Shown: positions 11,766-23,688, counted from the stretch's first letter. The stretch: DNA of 64,000 nt from Palaemon carinicauda (GCF_036898095.1 NC_090728.1:83511449-83575448), one strand, 5' to 3'. Numbers and translations: made by a program. Notes: generated from the sequence alone by a model not told the origin.

Positions 11766-13628
11766 GTGGAAAGTCCCCAGCCTTACTGACTTCGGCTTTG
11801 CCCGGGGGCTCCATCCCTCAGTGAGTAGCACTTGAGAGAAGGAGCCCCTGCACCTCACCAGTTCCTTGCTGCGCTAGGAACGAGTGGCCTACGTAAGTTG
11901 TGTGTGGAGGAAAGTGTGACTCGTCCTATGAAGTTGACCTTGAGACCTTTAGATAGGAATCTAGGATAGGACGTTCCCAATACCACCTCGTCAGGGTATG
12001 GGGGACGCAACAGTATTAAGCTTAATACTAGGAGCACAAGGAAGCATGGGTTACCTGCGGAGGTCGAATTCAGCTATGCGAGGACCAGGATGCTGCTACC
12101 CTAAGAGAGGGGAGAATGAAGAAAGAAGTAAGGGTCAGACATACCCTTTCATTCACGCAGACTAAAACCGGGTAACAACGCCCTCAACCTACTGCTACTT
12201 GTCCATAAAGGAGCCTGAGGCTAGACCAGCTGTTGTGCAGCCACCACAGGGCCGATAGAAAAGGGATTTTGACGAAGGAAAAATCTATTTCTGGGGAGAG
12301 ACCTGTGACGCCCGGCGAAAAAGTCCTTCTTTGTACTTTTTCTGATATAAATCTTCCAAATATACCAGAGAAAATTAAAAGCATGGAATGCAGAGGTTAC
12401 AACCCTCGCGCGAGCACCTTGTTGGTGTCGTATATCTAACAAGGGCGTTTGTAAAACACTATTCACAGGCTGTCTTCCATTTAGATAATCCCTTCATCAA
12501 AGGGGGAGGGCCGTGACAGGCCCTAGAGAATACAGTTGGGTTACCCTACCGACACCCACCACTCGCGCTCACTAGGCCATCCTTCTGTTTTGGACTTGCC
12601 AGCAAAGTTGATAAGTGTTTTGCCCAGTGTTTTTCGAAGTGATTGTCGTTAATTCAACATGACTGACGTTGATACTTCACCCTTACCAATGTTAAGTACC
12701 ATAGTTTGTTTTGGCAGCTTTTGACAGTACCGGGCATTTGTTCTGTTTCCAATATGGTGGTTTTTAGTTTTGGAAGCGATTGTCTTGCCGAGGTATCGGC
12801 AGCCATTTTGGGTTATGTTCGCTTCGGTAAATATTCTAGTTAATTTTGCCCATCTGGTACTCTGTCATCTTGGTTATATCACTTACGTTTTATGGCCTTT
12901 TAGTGTTTTCATTAATTTTTACTATGGTATTTATTTGCTTGCAAGTCCAATTTGGACCTACGAAGAATAGCGATTTAAAGAATAGCGAATTAAAGTTTAG
13001 CGATTTAGTCTGTTAGTTTGTTCTCGCCTCAGAGGCTTCGATTTAGACTATATCCTTGTTTTTTTGTTACGTTATTCTTCGTTCTTGGTTATTACTAAGA
13101 AAAGCAATCAATTTTATTAATGTTCTTGTTTTATTGTGTGATGTTAGTTTTTTATTATGTAACCTTGAGAGCGAAAACAGAGACTGCTCGTTCCCTGTTC
13201 TACAGATATGAGTTATCCCTTCTCTCATTTTCTTTGTTAGCTCGAGTAAGAGAGGTGAATTTCCCGTTCTCCGTTTTTATACGATCACGAGTTATTCAAG
13301 CCTCCTCTTAGTATCAGAGTTGATGATAGTACGTTTAATATTATAAACGTTTTTATTGATGTGGTTACTGTTAATATAGCTAACACTATTAATAGGTACG
13401 TTAGTGTATGAGTCATTAATTGGGGTCGTTTTATACCGACACCCTTAGCTCCGGAGTTATGCTTAGCTCCGCCTTGAGTTATGCTCCGCTATATGGATAC
13501 TCATTGGGTGAGAACTAGTTAACGTTCAGGAGCAGATTTTTGGAGTGCAACGGTGAAATCCGGCACTCGGACTCCGGCTGAAGCCTTTTACACACGAACC
13601 TTTGTCATGTTTGATCATAATTACACCG

Positions 13629-14180
13629 TTACGGCCGGCTTCACGGGAGATAACACAATCATTCATTGAGGTTAATGTTATCGTACCGGGAACGGTCACG
13701 ATATCACGGTGACGGGCCTTTGCTACCGGATCTCCGGTACAAACAGAGATCAAGCAGACGGCCAGAACCGGAGTTAACAATGTGATACCAATGAAGACTT
13801 CACAGTTTCATTATTACGGTCCCTTTTTCATCGAATCTCCGGCTTCACTGGAGATAACACAAACATTCAGTATTAGAGAATGTTATCGTACCGCTGAGGA
13901 TCACGTTTTCACGATGACGGACCTTTGTCACTAGTTCTCCGTTACAAACAGAGATCAATCAGACGATCAGAATCAGGGTATGAACCCCTTTTTCATAAAT
14001 AATCACAATATCGTTATTACGATCCTTTTCATCGAATCTCCGGCTTAACCAGATATCGTACAGGCGATCAGCATTGAGGTTAATATTAGTTTTCCTCTGG
14101 TGTTCACGTTGTCACTATGACGGACCTTTGTACCGGGGATTGTTACCGGAGCTCCGGTACAGACAGAGCTCACTCAGACC
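13629..14180. repeat. ~205-bp tandem repeat, about 2.7 copies, in J leader
   Basis: Units start near 13635, 13838 and 14042 with the common order CTCCGGCTT, GAGATAACACAA, ATGTTATCGTACCG, TGACGG(A/G)CCTTTG, CTCCGGTACA. Copies diverge by substitutions and small indels. Confidence 0.8.
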
Positions 14181-14326
14181 ACGGGTGGCCAATCTCTTGT
14201 TTTGCTGTAAAGGAAAGGATTTAACATGAATACAAAGTAAACTGTACTTACTTTAATGACACTTTGAATTTGCGTTGGTAATATTCATTAGTTATTCTTG
14301 AAAGTCCAAATAAAAATATATGAACA

Positions 14327-14545
14327 TAACTATGCCTATATTTATGCATATATTTAATTCTAACAATGTATAAATATGGATAAATATCCATACAACATCG
14401 TGTTCAAATAGAAATAAATTGATTATGCCTATATTTATGCATTTTCAATTCTAACTATGCCTAAATATGAATAAATATCCATACAACATAGTGTTCAAAT
14501 AGAAATAAATTGATTGTGCCTATATTTGTGCATATTCAATTCTAA
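14327..14545. repeat. ~92-bp AT-rich tandem repeat, about 2.4 copies
   Basis: Units begin with TATGCCTATATTTATGCAT and include ATAAATATCCATACAACAT and GTGTTCAAATAGAAATAAAT. The array ends abruptly where B's recombinase coding sequence resumes. Confidence 0.88.
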
Positions 14546-15500
14546 CTTTACCTGCGTCACAGAGGAGTTTCTCTTGAAGGCCAGGGACGTAGCAACACCC
14601 CTGACATCTTGTGCCCTAGGGCGACGTGACGGAGGAGGGTCTGGATTCAAGGCGTGGTGGATAACCCTTCGAATCCAAGCTGAGATGGTGTTCCTGGTGA
14701 CCCTCCTCTTTGTCCTGCCTGTGCTCACAAACAACGAGGACGGACTGCAGCCGTTCTCTTCAAGTAGTACCTCAGACACCTCACTGGACATAGCAGCTGG
14801 TCTGGGTCGCTTGTTACAGAGCGGAGACTCGCGATCCTGAAAGAGTCGAACCGAGGATCCGGCACTCCAGGATTCTGAGTCTTGGCCACAAACTCAGGGA
14901 CGAACCTGAACGTTACCTCCCCCCATCCCCTTGAATGGGCGATGTCGTACGAGAGACCATGAAGTTCGCTAACCCGCTTGGCCGAAGCCAAAGCGAGCAG
15001 GAAAGCCGTCTTTCAAGACAGGTGGCGATCGGAGGCCTGGCGTAATGGTTTGAAGGGAGGTCTCTTAAGAGCCCTGAGGACCCGAACCACGTTCCAAGGA
15101 GGAGGTCTCACTTCCGACTGGGGGCAGGTAAGCTCATAGCTACATATGAGTAGAGAGAGTTCTAGTGAGGAAGAAATGTCCACGCCTTTCAGCCTGAAAG
15201 CCAAGCTTAAGGCTGAGCGATAGCCTTTCACTGCCGAGACCGAAAGACGCATTTCCTCCCGCAGATATACGAGGAAGTCCGCTATTGCTGGAATAGTGGC
15301 ATCGAGTGGAGAGATACCCCTCCCACGACACCAACCACAAAAGACTCTCCACTTCGCCTGGTAGACTCCCTCAGAGATCTTTCGCAGGTGCCGAGACATT
15401 CTCTCCGCAACCTGTTGCGAAAAGCCTCTCTCCGTGAGGAGACGGTGGACAGTCTCCAGGCGTGAAGCCGAAGCGAGGGACGTTGGAGTGGGGTTGTCTG
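14546..15500 (-). pseudogene. DIRS B tyrosine recombinase, interrupted and mutated
   Basis: Reads from about 15500 (TVHRLLTERGFSQQVAERMS) through the N-terminal SAM-like core DNA-binding domain (IADFLVYLREEMRLSVSAVK, 15220-15280) to a frameshift near 15013, then box I ASAKRVSEL (14960-14986) with the catalytic Arg present, another shift, and box II RAQDVRG (14600-14620), where the usual catalytic His is Gln. After SSVTQV the reading stops at the insertion of J, and the segment with the catalytic Tyr is not seen. The protein tail (GPVVAAQQLV then stop) is found on the far side of J at 12226-12258. Inactive. Confidence 0.85.
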
Positions 15501-17075
15501 AGAAGCTCGTGTCGTGGAGGAAGTTCCCTCGGAAGCTCCGTCAGGAGCTGCAGAAGGTCCGGGAACCATTCCGCGTGATGCCATAGCGGAGCTACCAGAG
15601 TCATCGAACAGTTGACCGATAGTCTGGCCCTGTTGAGCACCCTTCTCATCAGACAGAACGGTGGGAAGGCGTACACGTCGATGTTGTCCCACCGTTGCTG
15701 GAAAGCATCTTGCCAGAGAGCCTTGGGGTCCGGGACTGGGGAGCAGTATAGAGGCAGCTTGAAATTCAACGCTGTCACGAACAGGTCCACGGTCGGGGAA
15801 CCCCACAAAGTCAGGACTTTGTTGGCTATCTGAGGATCCAAAGACCACTCGGTACTCACTATCTGCGAGGCCCAGCTCAGACTGTCGGCGAGCACATTCC
15901 TCTAGCCAGGAATGAAGCGAGCTGATAGTGTTATCAAGTGGACTTCGGTCCACCTCAGAATTTCTACTGCAAGATGGGATAGCTGCTGCGAAAAAGTGCC
16001 ACCCTGCTTGTTGATAGAAGCCACTACCGTACTGTTGTCGCTCATCACCACCACGGAATGACCCGCCAGAGTCCGTTGGAACTGTTGAAGAGCCAGAAAA
16101 ACGGCCTTCAACTCTAGCAGGTTGATGTGCAGGCACTTTTCTAATTCTGACCAAAGGCCTGAGGTCCTCTGGTTCAGAACGTGCGCCCCCCACCCTTCTT
16201 TTGACGCGTCCGAAAACAGAGTCAATTCCGGGGGGAGGACGAGAAGACTCACACCCTTTCGCAGGTTCTCGTCGACCAGCCACCACCGCAGGTCCGTCCG
16301 TTCCATAGATCCTATCGGGACCAGAAAGTCCGGAGAATCGGATCCTTGATTCCACCGGGACTTGAGCCGCCACTGTAGGGATCTCATCCTGAAGCGGCCG
16401 TTGGGAACCAGACGAGCCAGGGAGGACAGGTGACCTAAGAGACGCAACCACGATTGGGCGGGAAGCTCTTCTCGCCTGAGGAAGGGTTCCGCCACCTTTC
16501 TCAGCCTTGCTATCCTGTCGTCTGATGGAAAGGCTTTGTGGAGATTGGTGTCTATCAGCATGCCTAGATAAACCAGTCGTTGGGACGGCTGCAGAGAGGA
16601 CTTCTCGAGGTTTACCACGATCCCCAGATCCTGGCAAAGACCTAGAAGCCTGTCTCAGTGCCGAAGAAGGGTCGACTCCGAGTCTGCTAGGATCAGCCAG
16701 TCGTCCAGATAGCGAAGGAGACGAATGCCGTTCCTGTGCGCCCAAGATGAAATCAGGGTGAACACTCTGGTGAACACCTGAGGAGCTGTGGAGAGACCGA
16801 AACACAGCACCTTAAACTGGTAGATCTTGTCGTCTAGGCAGAATCTCAAGTACTTCCTGGAAGACGGATGGATTGGGATCTAGAAGTACGCGTCCTTTAG
16901 ATCCAGTGTGACAGGAAGTCTAGAGGTCTCACCGCAAGTCTGACCGTGTCCGCTGTCTCCATGCTGAACGGAGTTTGCTTGACAAACTCGTTCAGAGTCG
17001 AGAGGTCGATGACAGGTCTCCAGCCTCCAGACGCTTTCTTTACAAGAAAGAGTCGACTGAAGAAGCCTGGGGAGC
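15371..17075 (-). pseudogene. DIRS B reverse transcriptase / RNase H / MT-like domain, broken
   Basis: N-terminus follows the gag remnant without a break in frame (LKKGALQEVV near 17100; FSRLFLVKKASGGWRPVIDL 17000-17060). A frameshift before the first catalytic motif is followed by the YLDD box in RLLRYLDDWLILAD (16680-16730), a stop, then thumb and RNase H (LFSDASKEGWGA, SDNSTVVASINKQGG) to a stop at 15902, and finally the methylase-like tail (PTVDLFVTALNFKLPLYCSP, YAFPPF; 15371-15895). The YLDD aspartates and RNase H motifs survive but at least three frame breaks inactivate it. A second frame is open over 15282-16805. Confidence 0.87.
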
Positions 17076-18208
17076 CGTCGACGACCTCCTGGAGAGCACC
17101 CTTTTTGAGCATGGTCTCGACTTCCGCCCGAAGGGCCAGCCCCTTTGCCGATCCCGTGGCATCCCTTTGCCCCGTAGGGACTTTTGCCTGTCGGGTGACG
17201 AGGTCAGGTTGCTGAACATCTGCCCCAGAAGGTGAAGGTCTGGAAGGCGTAGAAGACCGATCCCCAGAGACGTCTAATGAAGCTGGAGCTGCAGGCTGTT
17301 TACAGTGAGGAGAGTCCCCTTCGGAGGAAGAAGATCCAAAAAGGCGCCTCTTAACACCCTTATAAGGAGACGGGAGGCCCTTGCGACACAGCGGACGGTG
17401 AGCCTTACGGCGAAGACGGCCACAAGGAAGATCGTCAGGACCATCAGTCCTCCGAAGGGGAGTCTCAAACAAAGCACTCCCCTTAGAGGGAAGCTGGACA
17501 GCAGAAGAGCCCGTAGGACTCCTTTCCCCCTTCGAAGGATGTACGGAAGGGGGAGGAGAGCCGTCAGCACCAACATCCCCAACTGCACCTGCAGAGGATT
17601 GCCCCGCCCCGTCGGAGGCCCCTGCCACCACGACGTCGACGATAGACAGAGGATCTACCTCTGCTATCACCGGCGACTGCTTAACGGCGGCCCCCAACTG
17701 GACAAGGTCAATTAGGGCAACCCTGGAGGGCAAGCCCTTAAGCCCCAGGGAAGCCCAAATCTGAAAAAGATCATCATTAGACAGAGATTCATCAATAACC
17801 TCCCCCGGAGGAGGAGGAGGAACTGCCCCGCTATGGGAGGCGACGCCCTCTCCCCCCCACCCAAGGCCGGGAAACAGAACTAGGGCCTGCGCTCCCACTC
17901 GGCCGACTCTCCTTAGGAGCCGAACGAGGGGGAGCTTCGGAGGAGGTTTGGGCGGCGAAAGAAGAGTCCCGAGAACCTTCCTCCTTCAAGGCAACCCCGG
18001 AAGGAGAACGGTCTCTCTTGGACTTCTTCTTACGCCGGCGGCCAAACCTCTCCCACTGGGAGGCAGACCACTCCCTGCACTCACTACACTTATTTTCTTG
18101 ATCACAACGTCGGCCTCGACACTGCGGGCAAAGGGTGTGAGGATCCGTGTCCATGACCGACATAAAAGTACCACAAGGGCGGCCGGCAATTCCAGGGCAC
18201 GTACGCAT
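17076..18208 (-). pseudogene. DIRS B gag-like protein, frameshifted and internally deleted
   Basis: ATG at 18208 starts a Cys-rich zinc-finger-like N-terminus with the pattern C-x6-C, then DPHTLCPQCRGRRC and CSEC, followed by a basic stretch RRRKKKSKRD that looks like a nuclear localisation signal. The frame is lost in a run of seven G (about 17850). Reading resumes from about 17890 with a conserved segment also present in E (LFQIWASLGLKGLPSR; LGAAVKQ) and a phospho-acceptor-rich stretch to about 17230. The capsid-like and repeat-rich parts seen in E and F are absent. Confidence 0.8.
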
Positions 18209-18351
18209 AGTAATAATAAAGGTGGTCAACTTCTAACACACACACACACAACTGAAAGAAAAAGCAGAAAAAAGATTAAAGGCTCTCAACGAGGACGATG
18301 GACAGACACGTCTGTTCATCGCCGGAGCCAAAAGTGAAGTGAAACAAATCA

Positions 18352-18514
18352 CGGTGTGTGGGGGGGAGGGGTAGCAAGCTATCCCTTCCCCTACCCCCGG
18401 TAACTAGCGCGGGGGTAATTAACCTCGTTAAAAACTATTGGCTCGTCATTTCAGCTACGCTAAAAGGTAAACCCAATGTAAATAGCGTGGTTTGTATTTC
18501 GGTTACGGAACAAT
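18352..18514 (-). repeat. Left ITR of DIRS B
   Basis: Inverted partner of 11395-11590, ending GGTTACGGAACAA next to the shared AAT. A CACACACA run at 18236-18252 lies between it and gag. Confidence 0.88.
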
Positions 18515-18681
18515 TAGATTTTTCGCTTTGCTTAAAATCCGTTATAAAACATGTGTAAGAAAGGTTTCATGTACAACTAATAAAAAATTCTGACCCATAT
18601 TCTCAAGACCATTTCAATCTATGGTAGATATATAGTAAATTATTGATAGTATACCATAATCAATAATAAAGCATCACTTAC

Positions 18682-18840
18682 CGTCATTAGTTTATGCACA
18701 ATCGGAATTGCATAAGTTAAAGTTTTCCCAGATCCAGTCTGTGACTTGATTAGTGTGTCTTTCCCTGCTAATACATGTGGTATGCTCCTCTGCTGAACAA
18801 CAGTCATTGAAGTAAAGCCATACTTCTTTAAATTTGAGAT
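18682..18840 (-). CDS. Host exon: DEAD-box RNA helicase, DDX31/Dbp7-like
   Basis: A 159-bp, phase 0/0 internal exon of 53 codons. Read on the minus strand it is preceded by TTATTTTCAG (acceptor, AG at 18842-18841) and followed by GTAAGT (donor, 18681-18676). It encodes the Q-motif region (YGFTSMTVVQQRSIPHVL) and motif I, the ATP-binding Walker A (SQTGSGKT), of a DEAD-box RNA helicase. The wording around both motifs, including the Ser before QTGSGKT, most resembles DDX31 (yeast Dbp7), a nucleolar helicase for large-subunit ribosome assembly; that subfamily call rests on memory of the family and could be another DEAD-box member. No neighbouring exon is recognisable within the window, so the flanking introns are very large and filled with transposons. 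Confidence 0.85.
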
Positions 18841-21300
18841 CTGAAAATAACCTTCTTTTATTTAAATTCAAATAATTCTTACAATACTAATTCTTCACAC
18901 AGGGACCTATAACTAGTCATATGACTTAAGTAGGGTTATCAGACAAACAAAACCAAATTAAGGGGGCTGGACGGCTAATGCCGTTTTTCAAAGACAGGAC
19001 TTTGACATCCATGCCACTTAATAAGGTAACTTAGGACATCTCTAAACTGCATAGGATATTTGCCTCCGACATTCGGTTTTGCGACACCAGGATAATTTAT
19101 AATGAAAATTAGTGTTTTTTAAATTATATCTCTTCCTTAATACTTAATATTAAGACCTGGGATTACTACCCTATATAGACCTGATGTAGACCTCCAATCA
19201 CATTAGAGGGTTTTTTTTAAGTCATAATTTTGCTAGACATGAATTTTTTCATTATGGTATAAAAATAAACCCAATTCATCAGGGAAGAAACTAAGAAAAA
19301 AATATAAAACAAAATTTGGAAAAAAAGGGCCTATTTGATTGTTTTATATCTTTCTAAGTTGTATAGCAAATTTCAATGCTATATCTTTAAAACTATGGGA
19401 GAAGATAGACTTTGAAGGTCAAAGAGTATAGTTTTGAGATATGGGCGTTCAAAGTTTTTTTTGCATTTTTACAAAGATAATATTAATAAATCCTGATTAT
19501 TAAAAATTGATGCTCCATTTTGGATATTAATAAACCAAAACAATGTTATTTTTCATAATTTAATCCTAAATGAAGATCCCTTTGCTCAACATCTTGCTTC
19601 TTGGGGCACTGTGTCAGGCGAGACAGTCGTTCTTTCATCCACAACACACTCTCTCTCTTCTTCACTAACTCCACTAATATCGCCGCTATCATCACTTCTG
19701 AACTCTTATTAGAGCAAATTTTCTTCTTCCTTATGTTAGCGAGATATTGAAATAAATCATTCTGTATTCCTCCTCCAACAAAACCAGAAGGTAAGGGGAA
19801 CACTGGATGCTGACTGGTAACATTTCAGGAACATCTGGAGCAATCACTGAGGAACCACCCCTAATGAAGTAACCTCTCTGTCAACGAAAGAAGTCTCGTC
19901 GACAAATCACAAATGAGTACAGAGACCTACTGAAGGATAGACCAAGTCTTGAAGACCTAAGCTTTTGAAGTTAACAGACTAAAGTCGGGTACCATAGGGT
20001 TTATGATTCTCTAGACATTCTTTAAAGAATCCTTTTTCCCCCTAAGATATTCGCCATCCGGTGTAGACAAAGAAGGTATGAACAATTGTTGGCTGGTCTC
20101 CTTCGATGACTAACCTGCTTCTGGTTCTCATGCTCTCAGTGCTTAAAAGGCACTAGTGCATAGCCTCTGGAAAGCAATCAAGAGAGTGTGTTTATGGTTG
20201 GCGAGGATACTTGTCAAAAAACATGCGAGCACGATGTGGTGTATCGGTATTTGTACGAATGCAGATATTTAACCTGAGAACTCACCTGTTACGATCGATA
20301 TCACACAAACGAGTTGGAAGAATTTGGTCTGGAAAAATCTCATGTCCTGGACCAGTATCTTCGAATATAGAGTGAACTACGCCATGGAACAATCTCAGGG
20401 AGTCAGATGATCGCAAGCATTGAAAGATTCCGGCATTTTGGAAGACCTCTAGGATGGAAGTGTTGGGAAGGTACAGATAATAGGTGACAGGTGTACTACT
20501 TTCCTGGTGTCTCAAAAGTAATGATCAACCCCAAAGAGAGAAATTCCAACGATATGGTTCCATTCATCGTAAGCTCCACCACTTTCCTTGTGCTGGGTAG
20601 ATGTCTCTGGAACTCTCAGAATAGGGAAGGAGATGAGAGCAGTGACTAACATCTTGCATGAGGGTGCGCATACTTGGTCTCATACAAAACCAAGCAGTGA
20701 TAGCAGGCAAGTGAACACCTGTAATGCATACTGAAATGTATTCTCTGGTAAGGAAACTTCCTGATACAAAACCTCTTACCTTGCATATCAGATGTGAACA
20801 TAACAGGATCGCCCTCCCAAGTGGATACATTCCCGGTTCGTAATGGTCAATCTTTTGACGTTCACTGAAGCGTTGTCGTTAGTGAAGTACCCAGGGGATG
20901 TCGACTCCAACATATATAACAACATTCTCAGGAAAGAAAGCAATACCAATACAAAACTGAGAGGTGAGAACGTACTAGAATTATTTTCCTGAGTGGATAT
21001 GTTCTTGGAACATACCAGTAGTTTACTCTACATTCTTCAAACACTTTTTGATGGAGAAGTGTCCCAAAACCAGCAGTGATTATGCTTGGACTAACATGAG
21101 ACCTAACATTGATATTATTGTAGTACCTTGTACTGAACCACCCTTATAGGGAGGGTTTGGTTTTCGTACTACGCCACTCCTCTTGTAAATCCATGTAGAG
21201 GAATCAGTCAATATCTGTGACACTCTGCCCAGTTTGTCATTGTGTGTTTTGTGACCACATCTTTCTTATCTTCAGGACCGCTGGCATTACATTTGAAGGC
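18841..21300. other. Intron of the helicase gene, with a possible TTAA-type transposon end
   Basis: No further exon is recognised. At 18958 a TTAA is followed by GGGGGCTGGACGGCTAATGC and AT-rich subterminal DNA, which has the look of a Kolobok- or piggyBac-type terminus (TTAA target), but I do not find its partner. A minus-strand open frame at 19546-19803 has no domain I recognise. A few isolated splice-donor-like sites (e.g. near 20777) are not accompanied by convincing coding sequence. Confidence 0.4.
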
Positions 21301-21701
<401 letters not shown>

Positions 21702-23294
21702 TAGTCTATTTTTTATAGCGGTGCATATTTGCACCCACTCACAGGGGTGCCCTTTTAGCTCGGAAAGGTTCCTGATACCTGATTGGTCGGAAGTATTTTT
21801 GTCCGAACACCTTCATTGTTCTCGAATAATTACCAAGTAATGTGAATCGAAACTTATTTATTAACCTATATTTCTCCATCAGATATATCTTTTGTCAATA
21901 AACAATGTTAAAGAATAAATATATTATAAAGAATCGTCTTGGTAAGTCTAAATTTAATAACACAATCCGCCGAAGTCAACGACAGCAGCTTGTTTTCGGA
22001 TGCACACTTTGTAATTTTGTAATTTTTCACATATTTTAACGCAAATTGGGATAAATTATACTCAGCATAAGTTAAACATGTTATTATAAACTTTCTATGA
22101 ATACCAGAATTTACCAAATTCATGGAATTAATAAAACCCGATATTTGTGAAAACTTATGGGGAGGTAAAAGAACAGCCTGTAGCGGCCTGGCGGGAAAAC
22201 GATCCCTTCTGACTTGTAGACGCAGTTTTTTTTTTTTTTCTTTCGTAATATAGTTCGGCCTATTCCTTTCAGTTTAAATAGTCTTGCATTGTCTCTCTTC
22301 ATATTATTTTGCTTAGTATTTTCCCACATTCTTGTTCCTCACCTAATATCTATCTATTTTCCCGATATCACTTCTTTCATAAATGGGATATCCGCACTAC
22401 GATTCCTAATTTCTTATCCTCTGTCGAAAGTGATGGCTTGAAGGGAAGCGCGTGCTAGTCTCATTAAAATAGTGTAGGGGCGGGAATAAAGAAAAAATAC
22501 TATGCTTAATTTCAGGTTTACAGAATATGTTATACTTTCCACACAGCATAAAATTTATGTTGTTATTATTATTTACATGCTTACTGACGTAAGATACAAA
22601 ACATAAGGAATCGTAGTGCGGATATCACATAGGCCTATATGAAAGAAGGGATATCGGGGAAAATAGATAGATATTATGTGAGGAACAGGAATTTGGGAAA
22701 ATACTAAGCAAAATAATACGAAGAGAGACAATGCAAGACTATTTAAACTGAAAGGAATAGGCCAAACTATATAACGAAAAAAAAAAAAAAACTGCGTCTA
22801 CAAGTCAGAAGGGATCGTTTTCCCGCCAGGCCGCTACAAGCTGTTCTTTTACCTCCCTATAAGTTTTCACAAATTTCGGGTTTTATTAATTCCATGATTT
22901 TGGTAAATTCTGGTATTCATAGAAAGTTTATAATAACATGTTTAACTTATGCTGAGTATAATTTATCCCAATTTGCGGTAAAATATGTGAAAAATTACAA
23001 AATTACAAAGTGTGCATCCGAAAACAAGCTGCTGTCGTTGACTCCGGCGGATTGTGTTATTAAATTTAGACTTACCAAGACGATTCTTTATAATATATTT
23101 ATGCTTTCCTATTGTTTATTGACGAAACATATATCTGATGGAGAAATATAGGTTAATAAATAAGTTTCGATTCATATTACTTGGTAATTATTCGAGAACA
23201 ATGAAGGTGTTCGGACAAAAATACTTCCGACCAATCAGGTATCAGGAACCTTTCCGAGCTAAAAGAGCACCCCTGTGAGTTAAAAAATAGACTA
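21702..23294. mobile_element. Foldback (palindromic) element with ~0.7-kb arms
   Basis: Two inverted arms, about 21735-22413 and 22602-23280, match closely over almost their full length around a ~190-bp unique spacer. The outer ends read TAGTCTATTTTTTA (21702) and its complement TAAAAAATAGACTA (ends 23294), giving a possible TA duplication. The left end has an extra ~20 bp (ATAGCGGTGCATATTTGCAC) not present on the right. Each arm contains the same ~70-codon open frame (21908-22123 minus; 22894-23151 plus) with no known domain. No transposase. It lies inside the LINE coding sequence, directly next to DIRS C. Confidence 0.85.
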
Positions 23295-23296
23295 AA

Positions 23297-23680
23297 CGGA
23301 TTTTGAGCGAAGCGAAAAATCTATTTTTGGGTAAGATGGCCATGTCGTCCTGATGGAAGTTCCTTAAAGGCAGCTTCCTAGGGTATATTACAACTATGGC
23401 GATATTCCCAGAGAATTTACCTTAAGGTACCCAGAATTCTAACTCCTGGAGCGAGTATCCCTAAAAAAGACCTTAGGGATATCGTAAATATCAGCGGACG
23501 TATTCTTGACACGCCACATAGCAATCTATACCCCGAATAGAGTTAACACTTCGTAGGGGTCAAATGGCAAGAAAACGAAAACTATAAGAAAAAGGGGGGG
23601 AGCCGTTCGTAAGGCATCTCTCCTCCCCGTTTCGCAAGCGTGCCCTGCGCCGCTCGCGGCGCCATCTGTATTCCTTGTAG
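23297..23680 (-). repeat. Right ITR of DIRS C with 42-bp extension
   Basis: Inverted copy of 31671-32022. The outermost ~42 bp (CGGATTTTGAGCGAAGCG ... GGGTAAGATG) occur only on this right side and in the ICR, as for the right-ITR extension described for DIRS-1. Confidence 0.93.
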
Positions 23681-23688
23681 CGGGCGGG

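Larger units (their letters stand above)
12259..14545 (+). mobile_element. DIRS-like 5' fragment J (terminal repeat plus leader) inserted in B
   Basis: Begins GATTTTGACGAAGGAAAAAT followed by CTATTTCTGGGGAGAG, the kind of terminus seen at the DIRS ends of A and C, then about 300 bp of terminal repeat, and about 1.9 kb of leader with tandem repeats. A short ORF at 12659 (M-T-D-V-D-T-S-P-L-P-M-L-S-T) ends in L-S-T like the leader ORFs of A, C and H. No gag, RT or YR and no second terminus are seen. It separates the C-terminal YR tail of B (12226-12258) from the rest of that gene. Orientation is inferred from leader similarity. Confidence 0.55.
11395..18514 (-). mobile_element. DIRS retrotransposon B, internally deleted, inserted in A
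   Basis: Minus-strand element. Its right end is at 11395 and its left end at 18514, and both junctions show a shared AAT (11392-11394 and 18512-18514) with no longer target duplication, as expected for tyrosine-recombinase integration. It contains right ITR, ICR, YR, RT/RNase H/MT and gag, all broken. Compared with related element E, about 2.5-3 kb of gag (repeat-rich and capsid segments) is missing between about 17230 and 17080. Fragment J is inserted in the YR gene. Confidence 0.9.
3789..18541 (+). mobile_element. DIRS retrotransposon A, degraded, interrupted by element B
   Basis: Element A starts with TTTTTTGGGCTCGGCCATG at 3789 and reads left ITR, leader, gag, RT/RNase H, tyrosine recombinase, ICR, right ITR. 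Its right ITR stops at 11394 in the sequence CACTCTCACCCAAAAAT and resumes at 18515 with TAGATTTTTCGC ending AAAATCCG at 18541, because element B is inserted there. The missing middle is confirmed by the element's own ICR (10926-11019), which still holds the complement of the uninterrupted right end. All three genes carry several stops and frameshifts, so A is dead. It is the closest relative of element C in this window. Without B it is about 7.6 kb. Confidence 0.92.

Noticed and set aside
20560..20830. Possible second helicase exon (donor-like GTAAGAG near 20777, minus strand)
   Set aside because: Translated sequence shows no DEAD-box motif and no acceptor of quality upstream.
21908..23151. 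Pair of identical ~70-codon frames
   Set aside because: They lie on the two arms of the foldback element; no domain, conserved only because the arms are copies.
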